DNA of 64,000 nt. Source: Lachnospiraceae bacterium. Lineage in GTDB: Bacteria; Bacillota; Clostridia; Lachnospirales; Lachnospiraceae. The translations under genes were made by a program, and so were the position numbers. The stretch is taken from positions 1 to 64,000 of the forward strand of contig JAFRKV010000030.1 in NCBI GenBank assembly GCA_017431515.1, read 5' to 3'. The stretch's first letter is position 1. Each line of letters begins with the position of its first letter. The notes below the pieces were generated by a model. It ran no database searches. It was not told where the DNA came from and saw only the letters and a list, made by a program, of their open reading frames with translations. Positions 7,519 through 15,646 of this stretch are shown here, piece by piece.

Positions 7519-8004
7519 ATGAGTACAGCGATTGTTTATTATTCATTGAACGGAAACACAGACTACGCGGCGAAAGAGATCGCAAAGGAACTTTCGGCGG
7601 ATTGCCTCCGTCTGGAGCCCGAAAAAGCGTATCCGACCAGCGGCTTCGCAAAGTTCTTTAGGGGCGGCGGAAGCGCCGTGATGGGAGAGAAGCCTGCTTT
7701 AAAGCCGTATACCTTCGACGCAGCTGCTTATGATACGGTGATTTTCGGATTTCCGGTCTGGGCAGCCAGAGTGACCCCGCCGCTTCGCACCTTTGTGGAG
7801 GAGCAAAAAACAGCACTGACCGGGAAACGAATCGCAGCCTTTGCCTGTCAGAGCGGCAACGGGGCGCAGAAAGCGTTTCCGAAATTGCTGGAGGCACTTG
7901 GCATACCCGCATTTGCGGCAGAGCTGGTGCTGATCGACCCGAAGGACAAACCGGCTGAGGAAAATGCTTCGAAGATTCACGCTTTTTGCGAAGCGCTGAA
8001 ATAA
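7519..8004 (+). CDS. Flavodoxin-family protein
   Basis: A 161-residue single-domain flavodoxin-like protein. The N-terminal AIVYYSLNGNTDYAA is the FMN phosphate-binding loop (S-x-x-G-N-T), and VIFGFPVWAARVTPPLRTF is the second flavin-contacting loop common to the family. It may be a one-electron carrier or an NAD(P)H-dependent FMN reductase-like protein; the partner is unknown. The frame is open from 7489 but the ATG at 7519 gives the standard N-terminus. It is on the same strand as rnfB and ahead of a strong terminator, so it is probably the last gene of the rnf transcript. Confidence 0.85.
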   Translation: MSTAIVYYSLNGNTDYAAKEIAKELSADCLRLEPEKAYPTSGFAKFFRGGGSAVMGEKPALKPYTFDAAAYDTVIFGFPVWAARVTPPLRTFVEEQKTALTGKRIAAFACQSGNGAQKAFPKLLEALGIPAFAAELVLIDPKDKPAEENASKIHAFCEALK

Positions 8005-8020
8005 AGAATGATTCATCAAA

Positions 8021-8053
8021 AAAAGGGGTTGCGCAGATGCGACAACCCCTTTT
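8021..8053. terminator. Bidirectional rho-independent terminator
   Basis: AAAAGGGGTTG at 8021-8031 pairs with CAACCCCTTTT at 8043-8053; an inner GCG/CGC pair closes a short loop. A-rich and T-rich flanks give a U-tract in both directions. It separates the convergent flavodoxin (+) and ppk2 (-) genes. Confidence 0.85.
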
Positions 8054-8067
8054 CCTATCACGGGAAA

Positions 8068-9540
8068 TTATCCTTCGAGCCGTTCTTCAATGGCGTGGAT
8101 CACGGCTTCCAGCGCCTGGATCCGGGCAAACCGTTTGTCATTGGAGGAGAGGATTTGCCATGGTGCAAATTCGGTGGAAGTCTTTGCGATCATTTCATTC
8201 ACGGCGTCCTCGTAGAGATCCCATTTTTCACGGTTTCTCCAGTCTTCGTCGGTGATCTTCCATTGTTTTTCAGGGGTGTTCTGTCGATCTGTAAAGCGCG
8301 CAAGCTGCGTTTCCTTATCGATCTGCACCCAGAACTTTACGAGCACAGCGCCCCAGTCATAAAGCTCCTTTTCAAACTCATTGATCTCATGATAAGCACG
8401 CTGCCAGTCGTTTTCGGAACAGAACCCTTCCAGTCGTTCCACCATGACGCGGCCATACCAGGTACGGTCAAAGATGGCGATATGTCCGTCCTTCGGGAGA
8501 CGCGTCCAGAAACGCCAGAGATAGTGTCGTGCCTTTTCATGCGGCTCTGGACTTGCAATCGGATGCACTTCAAATCCCCGGGGATCAAGGGCTGCGGTCA
8601 GCCTCTTGATATTGCCGCCCTTCCCGGCTGCGTCCCATCCCTCATAGCAGACGATGACCGGAACCTTTTTGCGATAAATCTCGTTATGCAGGGACGCGAG
8701 ACGCTCCTGCAGTTTCCGGAGCTTGTTATCATAGGTTTCCTCATCCAGGGTTTGGTCAAGGGGAATCTCGGAAAGCTTCGGTACTCTCTTTAAAGAGAAG
8801 GTGTTCTGTAAGAGCGGCACTGCACGCGCAGAATTTTTCAACGCAATGTCGATATTTTTCACCAGCAGCTCCGTGACCTGCAACTCTGCCCATTTTTTGG
8901 ATTTCCCGTCAATGAAATACCAGGGCGCCACGAACTGGTTGGTTTCATCAAGATAGCGGTCATAGACCTCCATGCATTCCGCATAATGCTTGTTCTGCCA
9001 CAGATCCCATTTTTCCACACGCCAGCTTGTATTTTTCTCTTCGGACAAAGCCATGAGACGCTTGCGCTGTTCGTTCTTGCTGATCTGGAAAAAGAATTTG
9101 ACCACAAGATACCCGTTGTCGGAGAGCTGACGTTCAAACCGTTTGATGCTGGTCAGATGACGTTTGAATTCCGATTCCTTGCTCTTGCCGCTCAGGTAGA
9201 GACGGGTCACCTCGTCCATCCAGCTGCCGTCGAAAAAGGAATATTTGCCACCTTCGGGGATTCGTACAAAATAGCGGTACAAAAAGGGACGGCGCAGCTC
9301 ATCTTCAGTCGGTTTTCCCAGTGTTTCGGTCTTGAAAAAGCGGGGATCGAGGCTGCGGATCACGCGTCCCAATACGCTTCCCTTCCCCGCGGCGCCCCAG
9401 CCGTCCATGACCACCAGCACGGGAAGATGTTTCTCTTTGATCGCCATTTGCTGTGCGGCAAGCGCCGCGCGCGCATCCTGCAAACGCTTGGTAATCTCTT
9501 CATCTGATGGCTTCTGCGGTTTTACCCATTCCTTCAGCAT
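8068..9540 (-). CDS. Two-domain polyphosphate kinase 2 (polyphosphate:AMP phosphotransferase type)
   Basis: A 490-residue tandem PPK2 protein. Family members with two domains typically use polyphosphate to phosphorylate AMP to ADP. The C-terminal domain (from about residue 265) has an intact Walker A (EGWDAAGKGG) and Walker B region (FDRTWYGR). The N-terminal domain has GWGAAGKGS and FFDGSWMDE, in which the usual FDRSWY-type residues are altered, so it is probably non-catalytic. The start at 9540 (MLKEW) follows GGAGGG by a suitable gap; an open frame continues to 9603. It is monocistronic with its own promoter at 9612-9640. Confidence 0.92.
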   Translation of the reverse strand: MLKEWVKPQKPSDEEITKRLQDARAALAAQQMAIKEKHLPVLVVMDGWGAAGKGSVLGRVIRSLDPRFFKTETLGKPTEDELRRPFLYRYFVRIPEGGKYSFFDGSWMDEVTRLYLSGKSKESEFKRHLTSIKRFERQLSDNGYLVVKFFFQISKNEQRKRLMALSEEKNTSWRVEKWDLWQNKHYAECMEVYDRYLDETNQFVAPWYFIDGKSKKWAELQVTELLVKNIDIALKNSARAVPLLQNTFSLKRVPKLSEIPLDQTLDEETYDNKLRKLQERLASLHNEIYRKKVPVIVCYEGWDAAGKGGNIKRLTAALDPRGFEVHPIASPEPHEKARHYLWRFWTRLPKDGHIAIFDRTWYGRVMVERLEGFCSENDWQRAYHEINEFEKELYDWGAVLVKFWVQIDKETQLARFTDRQNTPEKQWKITDEDWRNREKWDLYEDAVNEMIAKTSTEFAPWQILSSNDKRFARIQALEAVIHAIEERLEG

Positions 9541-9611
9541 AGTATCCCTCCTTCTAAATCGGCTTGAACGAATCAACCTGCCGAAATGGTACAAATCCTT
9601 CACTTATTCCC

Positions 9612-9640
9612 ATCATACGCGCGGGAACCGCTTTTGACAA
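9612..9640 (-). promoter_or_regulatory. Promoter of ppk2
   Basis: On the minus strand TTGTCA (9640-9635), a 17-bp spacer and TATGAT (9617-9612) form a good sigma-A promoter, about 70 bp upstream of the ppk2 start codon. Confidence 0.6.
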
Positions 9641-9651
9641 GGGAAAAACCC

Positions 9652-9694
9652 TTGACAAAAAAAACGTTTCCACATAAAATGAAAATCGTTCTCA
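9652..9694 (+). promoter_or_regulatory. Promoter with Fur-family (Fur/Zur/PerR-like) operator ahead of the metal permease
   Basis: TTGACA at 9652-9657, a 17-bp spacer and TAAAAT at 9675-9680 form a near-consensus promoter. Overlapping the last -10 base and running downstream is TGAAAATCGTTCTCA (9680-9694), an imperfect 7-1-7 inverted repeat close to the Fur-box form TGATAATNATTATCA. Its placement over the start site suggests metal-dependent repression. Which regulator binds cannot be read from sequence. A GGAGG at 9711-9715 is not followed by a start codon at normal distance. Confidence 0.6.
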
Positions 9695-9767
9695 TATTAT
9701 GAAGATATTTGGAGGAAGTAGCTTTTCAAGTGACCGGGTCACATGAAAAACTTCGAAAGGAGCAGTC

Positions 9768-10610
9768 ATGTTGGAAAAACTGGCGGAGTATTTTTCCTAT
9801 CCGTTTGTGCGATATGCGGTAATCGTGGGCGTCCTTGTGGCGCTTTGTTCTTCTCTGCTTGGAGTGACATTGGTCCTCAAACGATTCTCCTTCATCGGAG
9901 ACGGGTTGTCCCATGTGGCCTTCGGGGCGCTGGCGATTGCCAGTGTGGCAAATCTTTCGAATAAAATGATCATTGTCCTTCCGGTGACTGTGTTGAGCGC
10001 AATCTTATTGCTTCGAACCGGCCAGAATAAAAAAATCCAGGGGGATGCGGCCATCGCCATGATTTCCGTGGCGGCGCTGGCCTTCGGATATCTCATCATG
10101 AATGTGTTTTCCACCTCGTCCAATCTGACCGGAGATGTTTGCAGCACGCTGTTCGGATCGACATCGATCCTGACTTTGACCATGCAGGATGTGATTCTGA
10201 CCGTCGTTCTTTCTGTGGTGGTGATGCTGATCTTTGTGTTGAGTTATCACAAGATCTTTGCAGTGACCTTTGATGAATCCTTTGCAAAAGCCACCGGTAC
10301 CAAAACTGAGCGTTATAACCTGATGATCGCGGTGGTGATCGCGCTGATCATTGTACTGGCCATGAATCTGGTGGGCTCTCTTTTGATCTCAGCGCTGGTG
10401 ATCTTTCCGGCGCTTTCTGCGATGCGCCTGTTTCGCAGTTTTTTCCATGTGACGGTGTTTTCCGCGATCCTGTCGGTGGTGTGCGCGCTGCTTGGTATCA
10501 TCCTCTCGATTCTGGCGGGGACCCCGGTGGGCGCTACGATTGTGGCAGTGGATGTGGCAGCGTTTTTCGCTTGTGTTCTGGTGGCAGCCGGGAAGCGGGG
10601 TCTTGCATGA
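9768..10610 (+). CDS. ABC-3 family metal (Zn/Mn) transporter permease, orphan
   Basis: A 280-residue integral membrane protein of the ZnuB/MntB/TroC family. About eight hydrophobic segments are visible, with the family stretches LVLKRFSFIGDGLSHVAFG and NLVGSLLISALVIFPALSA. These permeases carry Zn2+, Mn2+ or Fe2+ across the membrane with an ATPase and a binding lipoprotein. Neither partner is encoded next to it: upstream is ppk2 on the other strand and downstream is apbE on the other strand. The Fur-type operator supports a metal-uptake role. A ribosome-binding site (AAAGGAGC) precedes the ATG. Confidence 0.85.
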   Translation: MLEKLAEYFSYPFVRYAVIVGVLVALCSSLLGVTLVLKRFSFIGDGLSHVAFGALAIASVANLSNKMIIVLPVTVLSAILLLRTGQNKKIQGDAAIAMISVAALAFGYLIMNVFSTSSNLTGDVCSTLFGSTSILTLTMQDVILTVVLSVVVMLIFVLSYHKIFAVTFDESFAKATGTKTERYNLMIAVVIALIIVLAMNLVGSLLISALVIFPALSAMRLFRSFFHVTVFSAILSVVCALLGIILSILAGTPVGATIVAVDVAAFFACVLVAAGKRGLA

Positions 10611-10661
10611 AACATGCACGGAAACAGGGGGCGCGGAAAGGGATGTGCCTTTCGACAGAAA

Positions 10662-11690
10662 TCAAAAAGAGAATCCTGAGGACGAGACGAGAGTCTCGTC
10701 TTCTTTGATGAAAACCGCCTTCGTATCAGGCAGGGACTCGATGAGGGCCATGCCGTCCTCAAGACCGAGCACATAACAGATCGTGGAAAGGGCATCGCCG
10801 TCCACGGAACGGTCGGAGAGGATCGTGACGCCCAGCAGGCCGCTTTCCACAGGGTATCCGGTTTTCGTGTCAAGAATATGATGATAGCGGACGCCGTCAA
10901 TGGTCATATAGCGTTCATAGCAGCCGGAGCTGACCAGGGACTGGTCCGTGATGTCAATGGTTTCAATGGCAGTGCCTTCCGGTTGGAATGGATACTGGAT
11001 CCCGACTTTGTAAGGGTTGCCGTCCGGTTTTTTACCCAGCACCAACACATTGCCGCCGAGGTTGATGATGGCGGAGGTGACGCCTTCTTGCATCAGGGCA
11101 TCTTTCATGCGGTCTGCGATGTAGCCCTTCGCGATGCCGCCGAGATCAAGCCGGGCGCCGGCGCATTCCAGTTGGATCGTGCGGTTTGTCTCATCCACCT
11201 TGACTTTGCGGTAATCCACCGTCTTCAATGCTGCTTCGATCTCCGCCGGATTCGGAAGCGCCGGTTCCTCGGATTGGAAATCCCAGAGAGAGGACAAGGC
11301 GCCGATGGTCGGGTCAAATGCGCCATCGGAAAGCGTGGCATAGGAGAGGGCCGTGTTGACAAGGGAAATGGTTTCGGGATCAACGGTCACAGGCGCACCG
11401 TTTGCGGCATTGATCCTTGCCACATCACTGTCCTCGATCTTCGTGCTGAAGAGATGTTCATAACGGTCCGCCAGAGAAAAACAGGTATCAAGACTCTTTA
11501 AATCCTTCTCGTCATAGACCGTGATGGTGATCACAGTATCAAAATAAAACCCGCTCCGGCTGAAGGGGGTTGCTTCCCTGGGGATGGCGCATCCAAAGAG
11601 GATTGAGGCGCAGAGCAGGAAACAAAGCATCAGAGGCAGAAGCCGCAGGGGTAAGCGCGATCTGGATTTTCTTAAAAGGGTCACATTCAT
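10662..11690 (-). CDS. apbE: FAD:protein FMN transferase (ApbE family lipoprotein)
   Basis: ApbE cleaves FAD and attaches FMN to threonine in S/TGAT motifs, as found in the RnfD and RnfG of this window. The 342-residue protein has an N-terminal lipoprotein signal with lipobox LFGC (Cys34), so it should sit on the outer face of the membrane, where the RnfG flavin domain is placed. Conserved segments include GGIAKGYIADRM, INLGGNVLVLG, YHHILDTKTGYPVESG and DRSVDGDALSTICYVLG, the last with the metal- and FAD-binding residues. No Shine-Dalgarno precedes the ATG. A minus-strand TTGACA lies about 35 bp upstream, so the message may have a very short leader. Confidence 0.93.
   Translation of the reverse strand: MNVTLLRKSRSRLPLRLLPLMLCFLLCASILFGCAIPREATPFSRSGFYFDTVITITVYDEKDLKSLDTCFSLADRYEHLFSTKIEDSDVARINAANGAPVTVDPETISLVNTALSYATLSDGAFDPTIGALSSLWDFQSEEPALPNPAEIEAALKTVDYRKVKVDETNRTIQLECAGARLDLGGIAKGYIADRMKDALMQEGVTSAIINLGGNVLVLGKKPDGNPYKVGIQYPFQPEGTAIETIDITDQSLVSSGCYERYMTIDGVRYHHILDTKTGYPVESGLLGVTILSDRSVDGDALSTICYVLGLEDGMALIESLPDTKAVFIKEDETLVSSSGFSF
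10681..10706 (+). terminator. Terminator-like hairpin inside the 3' end of apbE
   Basis: GACGAGAC, loop GAGA, GTCTCGTC (10681-10700), then TTCTTT. In the plus direction it could stop transcription from the metal permease before it runs antisense into apbE. The T-tract is short, so efficiency is uncertain. Confidence 0.45.
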
Positions 11691-11718
11691 ATGGTTATGC
11701 TATAATAACCCGCAACAG

Positions 11719-11747
11719 TTGTCAAAGCATCACGCGTTTGCTACAAT
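11719..11747 (+). promoter_or_regulatory. Promoter of the proB operon
   Basis: TTGTCA (11719-11724), 17-bp spacer, TACAAT (11742-11747) with TGC just before it (extended -10). A second extended -10, TGCTATAAT at 11698-11706, lies 40 bp upstream. The leader holds a GTCCGC/GCGGAC hairpin shortly before the ribosome-binding site. Confidence 0.65.
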
Positions 11748-11803
11748 AGGGCAGACGTCCGCGGGACCGTAGATTTTGATGCGGACGCGCAGGAGAGTGG
11801 ACT

Positions 11804-12643
11804 ATGATGGAGAAAAAAAGAGTTGTCGTAAAAGTCGGTTCCTCGTCCCTTCAACATGAAGAGACCGGCGGGATCCACTATCATAAAATGGAGCAGCTGG
11901 TCAGAGAACTTTGCGACCTGCGAAACGAAGGGAGAGACGTGTGCCTCGTAAGCTCCGGTGCCATAGCAACGGCGCGGCATGCGCTTTCTTTAAAGGAGCG
12001 TCCGAAGAAACTGGCGGAGAAGCAGGCGCTGTCCGCGATCGGACAGGCGAAGCTGATGATGACCTATCAGCGGCTGTTTTCGGAATACAATCAGGTGACC
12101 GGGCAGGTGCTGATGACAAAGAATACGATCATTGATAACGTCTCGCGAAAAAACGCACAGAACACCTTTGAAGCACTGTTTCAGATGGGCGTGATCCCGG
12201 TGGTGAACGAGAATGATACCATCTCCACCTTTGAAATGCAGTTCGGTGACAATGACACGCTGTCTGCCATGGTGGCGGCTCTGACGGGCGCGGATCTGTT
12301 GATCCTGCTTTCGGACATCGACGGGCTTTATACGGATGATCCGCATGTGAACCCCGATGCCAGGATGGTCAGGGTGGTGGACAAACTGGACGAGCGGCTT
12401 TACATGATGGCAAAGGATTCCACCGGAAGCGATGTGGGTACCGGCGGCATGGCGACGAAGCTGAATGCTGCCAAGATCGCAACTCTTTCCGGCGCGGATA
12501 TGATCATTGCCAGCGGCAGAGATTTTCATATCCTGAGCGAAATCTTTTCCGGCGACTACAAGGGTACGCTATTTACCGCGCATAAAGATGAAGATTTCTA
12601 TGTGCCGGACTACATTCGTGAGAGCATCGGCGATGAGTGGTGA
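11804..12643 (+). CDS. proB: Glutamate 5-kinase
   Basis: ProB phosphorylates L-glutamate to glutamyl 5-phosphate, the first step of proline synthesis. The 279-residue protein has the amino-acid-kinase fold: VVVKVGSSSL (nucleotide loop), VSSGAIATAR, VNENDTIS, FGDNDTLSAMVA, LLSDIDGLYTDDP and GTGGMATKLNAA. It ends after this domain and lacks the C-terminal PUA domain of enterobacterial ProB. ProA, the usual next enzyme, is not adjacent; a folate enzyme gene overlaps the 3' end. The ATG at 11804 follows AGGAGAG. Confidence 0.94.
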   Translation: MMEKKRVVVKVGSSSLQHEETGGIHYHKMEQLVRELCDLRNEGRDVCLVSSGAIATARHALSLKERPKKLAEKQALSAIGQAKLMMTYQRLFSEYNQVTGQVLMTKNTIIDNVSRKNAQNTFEALFQMGVIPVVNENDTISTFEMQFGDNDTLSAMVAALTGADLLILLSDIDGLYTDDPHVNPDARMVRVVDKLDERLYMMAKDSTGSDVGTGGMATKLNAAKIATLSGADMIIASGRDFHILSEIFSGDYKGTLFTAHKDEDFYVPDYIRESIGDEW

Positions 12644-13196
12644 GAAAGACCGCATCCGCGCGGAATACAAAAGACGCCGCGCATCTATCCCGGCGAGCCT
12701 GCGACGTGAAAAATCTGCGCAGATCGTGGAACATCTTGCAAAGAGCAGCCTGTTCCGGGATTACGAGAAGATTCTCTGCTACGCGCCGCTTCCCGAAGAA
12801 ACCGATATTATGGGGGTTCGAAACCTCTGCTACGAGACCAAAAAACACATCGCCTTCCCGAAGACCTGTGGTGACGACCTGCTGTTTTATGAGCTGCATC
12901 CCGGCAATACGCTGGTCGAGGGCACCTTCCATGTGATGGAGCCTGCCCCTCCAGACGACCGGAGACCCGTCTCCTGGGAAAACGCCCTCTGCCTCACGCC
13001 GGGCGTCGTCTTTGACCGCTACGGCAATCGTTTCGGCTACGGTCGAGGCTATTACGATCGCTATTTCGCCACCCACCCGCAGCTCACCCGCTGCGGCATT
13101 GCCTTTTCTGAGCAGATAAGCGCAGAGCGCCTCCCGGCGGATAAGACAGACCTCCCGATGCAGGCGCTCCTCACGGAGGAAGGCTTTATCCTATAA
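12633..13196 (+). CDS. 5-formyltetrahydrofolate cyclo-ligase
   Basis: The enzyme converts 5-formyl-THF to 5,10-methenyl-THF using ATP. The 187-residue protein starts MSGEKDRIRAEYKRRRASI and carries the family signatures LCYAPLPEETD, LCLTPGVVFDRYGNRFGYGR and GYYDRYF, the ATP/folate-binding loop. The start chosen at 12633 overlaps proB by 11 bp; the frame is open further upstream, but that would give a non-family extension. Co-transcription with proB is likely. It is sometimes named ygfA, fau or mthfS. Confidence 0.92.
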   Translation: MSGEKDRIRAEYKRRRASIPASLRREKSAQIVEHLAKSSLFRDYEKILCYAPLPEETDIMGVRNLCYETKKHIAFPKTCGDDLLFYELHPGNTLVEGTFHVMEPAPPDDRRPVSWENALCLTPGVVFDRYGNRFGYGRGYYDRYFATHPQLTRCGIAFSEQISAERLPADKTDLPMQALLTEEGFIL

Positions 13197-13232
13197 ACGG
13201 CAGTGAAACTTCCGCTTGAAGAGACATGAAAC

Positions 13233-14678
13233 ATGAGAAGAGAAGAAAACAAAGAGATGGATGATTTGTATACGGCACCGTCGTCAGAACCGGAGCGGAC
13301 GACCTTTTTTATGGAGATGGCCCGGCAGCTTGTGGAAGACCTTGCAGGGAAAAAGGGAAGTCCCTTGACCTGCTGCGTGGTGACTTTTGGCTGTCAGATG
13401 AATGCGAGGGATTCCGAGAAGATCCGGGGGATCCTGACAGAGATCGGGTTTCTCGACACCAAAAACGAGGAAGCGGACTTCGTGCTGTATAATACCTGCA
13501 CCGTGCGGGAAAACGCCAATAATAAGGTTTACGGGCGGCTCGGGGTGCTGCGTGGATATCAAAAGAAGAATCCTTTCATGCGGATCGCACTCTGTGGCTG
13601 TATGATGCAGGAAGCCCATGTGGTCGAGAAGCTGCAGGAGAGCTATTCGTTTGTCAATCTGATCTTCGGCACGCATAATCTTTATCGTTTCCCGGAGCTT
13701 TTTACGAAGATGCTCCTTTCTGACAGGATGGTCGTGGAGATACTGCCGGAGCGGGAGAGGATCGTGGAGGATCTGCCGTCGAAGCGGACCTATCCCTTCA
13801 AATCCGGGGTGAACATTATGTTCGGCTGCAATAATTTCTGCAGCTACTGCATCGTTCCGTATGTCCGGGGCCGGGAGGTCAGCAGGGAACCGAAAGAGAT
13901 CTTAAGAGAGATTGAGACGCTTGCCGCGGATGGCGTCAAAGAGGTGATGCTGCTGGGGCAGAACGTGAATTCCTATGGGAAAAATCTGGACCGTCCCGTG
14001 ATGTTTGCAAATCTTTTGCGGGAGGTGGCGAAGGTTGAGGGGATTGCGCGCATCCGGTTTATGACATCCCATCCGAAGGATCTTTCCGAGGATCTGATGG
14101 ATGTCTTTGCGGAGACAGAGAAGCTCTGCCCCCATCTGCATCTGCCGCTGCAGTCCGGCAGCAGCAGGCTTCTTGAGAAGATGAACCGGCATTATGACAA
14201 GGCGCATTATCTGTCGCTGGTGCAGAAGCTGCGGGAGCGGAAGCCGGATATTTCCCTGACCACGGATATCATTGTCGGTTTTCCGGGGGAGACGGAAGAG
14301 GACTTTTTGGAAACGCTGGACGTGGTGGAACAGGTGCGGTATGACAGCGCGTTCACCTTTCTTTATTCCAAACGAAACGGCACGCCGGCTGCATCCTTCC
14401 CGGATCAGATTGAGGAACCCGTTGCGAAGGAGCGGTTTCAGCGGCTTCTTTCAGCTGTGCAGCGGATTGCGGCGGAGCGGGCAGAACGGTTCGCAGGAAA
14501 GACCCTGCCTGTACTTGTGGAGGAACAGAATCAGCAGGATCCGTCTCTTGTCACCGGGAGGCTTGCCAATAACGCGGTGGTGCATTTTCCGGGAGACGTT
14601 TCTCTCATCGGGCAGATTGTGCCGGTGAAGCTGGACGAATGTAAGGGATTTTACTATGTCGGAAGCAGAACCACGTAA
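13233..14678 (+). CDS. miaB: tRNA-2-methylthio-N6-dimethylallyladenosine synthase
   Basis: MiaB is a radical-SAM methylthiotransferase that modifies A37 of tRNAs reading UNN codons. The 481-residue protein has the N-terminal domain with VVTFGCQMNARDSEKIRG, TCTVRENANNKVYGRLG and CGCMMQEAHV (three cysteines for the auxiliary cluster). The radical SAM motif CNNFCSYC lies near residues 199-206, followed by GREVSREPKEI and TDIIVGFPGET, then a C-terminal TRAM domain. A second possible start is the ATG at 13257; neither has a strong ribosome-binding site. Confidence 0.95.
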   Translation: MRREENKEMDDLYTAPSSEPERTTFFMEMARQLVEDLAGKKGSPLTCCVVTFGCQMNARDSEKIRGILTEIGFLDTKNEEADFVLYNTCTVRENANNKVYGRLGVLRGYQKKNPFMRIALCGCMMQEAHVVEKLQESYSFVNLIFGTHNLYRFPELFTKMLLSDRMVVEILPERERIVEDLPSKRTYPFKSGVNIMFGCNNFCSYCIVPYVRGREVSREPKEILREIETLAADGVKEVMLLGQNVNSYGKNLDRPVMFANLLREVAKVEGIARIRFMTSHPKDLSEDLMDVFAETEKLCPHLHLPLQSGSSRLLEKMNRHYDKAHYLSLVQKLRERKPDISLTTDIIVGFPGETEEDFLETLDVVEQVRYDSAFTFLYSKRNGTPAASFPDQIEEPVAKERFQRLLSAVQRIAAERAERFAGKTLPVLVEEQNQQDPSLVTGRLANNAVVHFPGDVSLIGQIVPVKLDECKGFYYVGSRTT

Positions 14679-15054
14679 GCATCTGAAAAAGCAGGATTTT
14701 CTCCTGATCGGGATCCTCCTTGGGGGGATTGCCGTTCTTTTTTTGCTGCAGGCGCCCTGGGATAAGACAGCCGGCGGAGCGGCGGTCATCACCGTAAACG
14801 GCGTGGAAACGGGTGTCTATCCATTGGACAAGGATGCCGTCATCCCGATTCAAAACGCGGCGGGAGAGGTGAGTAATATCCTGACGATCAAAGACGGCGC
14901 CGCAAAAATGACGGAAGCCGACTGCCCGGATCAATACTGCGTCCACCAGAAAAAAATCCGTCACAAGGGGGAGACCATCGTCTGCCTTCCGAATCAGGTG
15001 GTCGTTACCGTGACGGGAGGAACCGCATCGGAAGTCGATGCAGTCGTGAGGTGA
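14656..15054 (+). CDS. NusG domain II (NusG_II) family membrane-anchored protein
   Basis: A 132-residue protein with one N-terminal membrane span (about residues 13-31) and an external domain of the NusG_II type: AVITVNGVETGVYPL and the cysteine-containing segment TEADCPDQYCVHQKKI...ETIVCLPN. In Clostridia such proteins are often found with Gx transporters and FMN-linked systems; function is not known. It overlaps miaB by 23 bp and is followed after 3 bp by the Gx transporter gene, so the two are probably translated together. Confidence 0.85.
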   Translation: MSEAEPRKHLKKQDFLLIGILLGGIAVLFLLQAPWDKTAGGAAVITVNGVETGVYPLDKDAVIPIQNAAGEVSNILTIKDGAAKMTEADCPDQYCVHQKKIRHKGETIVCLPNQVVVTVTGGTASEVDAVVR

Positions 15055-15057
15055 GGC

Positions 15058-15582
15058 ATGGAGCAGAAAAACAAACCATCCGGTGTCAAAAGGCTGGCGT
15101 TTTTATCCATTCTCCTTGCGCTGGCGCTTATACTCAGTCATGTGGAAGCCCTGATCCCCTTTTCCTTCGGGATTCCGGGCATTAAACTGGGACTTCCGAA
15201 TGCGCTGGTTCTGCTGGCGCTGTATCTTCTCGGCGAGAAAGAGGCATGCCTGCTTTCCGTTACAAGGATCCTGCTTTCCGCGCTGCTTTTCGGGACGCTG
15301 CTCAGCTTTCTTTACAGCCTCACAGGCGGGATCTTAAGCCTCGTTGTCATGATCCTTCTGAAAAAAACCAACCGTTTTCATGTGGTCACGGTCAGCATCT
15401 GCGGCGGAGTGACCCATAATCTCGGACAGCTTCTCATTGCCGCTGCCTTTGTTTCCAATCTGAAAGTCTTTTACTATCTGCCGGTGCTGCTTCTGGCGGG
15501 CTTCCTGACCGGCGCGCTGATCGGCATCATCAGCCGGGAACTGATTCTTCGCATGTCGCATTTTTTCCGGAAAGAGTTGTAA
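15058..15582 (+). CDS. Gx transporter family protein (heptaprenyl diphosphate synthase component I-like)
   Basis: A 174-residue membrane protein with about five or six hydrophobic segments. AFLSILLALALILSHVEALI, the stretch PGIKLGLPNALVLLALYLLG and the G-rich SLTGGILSLVVMILLKK match the Gx transporter / Hpre_diP_synt_I family. The fold resembles ECF transporter S components; the substrate is unknown. The name as heptaprenyl diphosphate synthase component I is historical and should not be read as enzyme activity. Its stop codon overlaps the -35 of the ruvA promoter. Confidence 0.85.
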   Translation: MEQKNKPSGVKRLAFLSILLALALILSHVEALIPFSFGIPGIKLGLPNALVLLALYLLGEKEACLLSVTRILLSALLFGTLLSFLYSLTGGILSLVVMILLKKTNRFHVVTVSICGGVTHNLGQLLIAAAFVSNLKVFYYLPVLLLAGFLTGALIGIISRELILRMSHFFRKEL

Positions 15583-15605
15583 AAAACCTAAAAAACTCTT
15601 AAAAT
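15577..15605 (+). promoter_or_regulatory. Promoter of the ruvAB-kinase operon
   Basis: TTGTAA (15577-15582), 17-bp A-rich spacer, TAAAAT (15600-15605), 41 bp ahead of ruvA. The -35 overlaps the stop codon of the Gx transporter gene. Confidence 0.65.
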
Positions 15606-15646
15606 AGAAACAGTATGGGCTATTATGCCATATAAGGGGGAACTGC

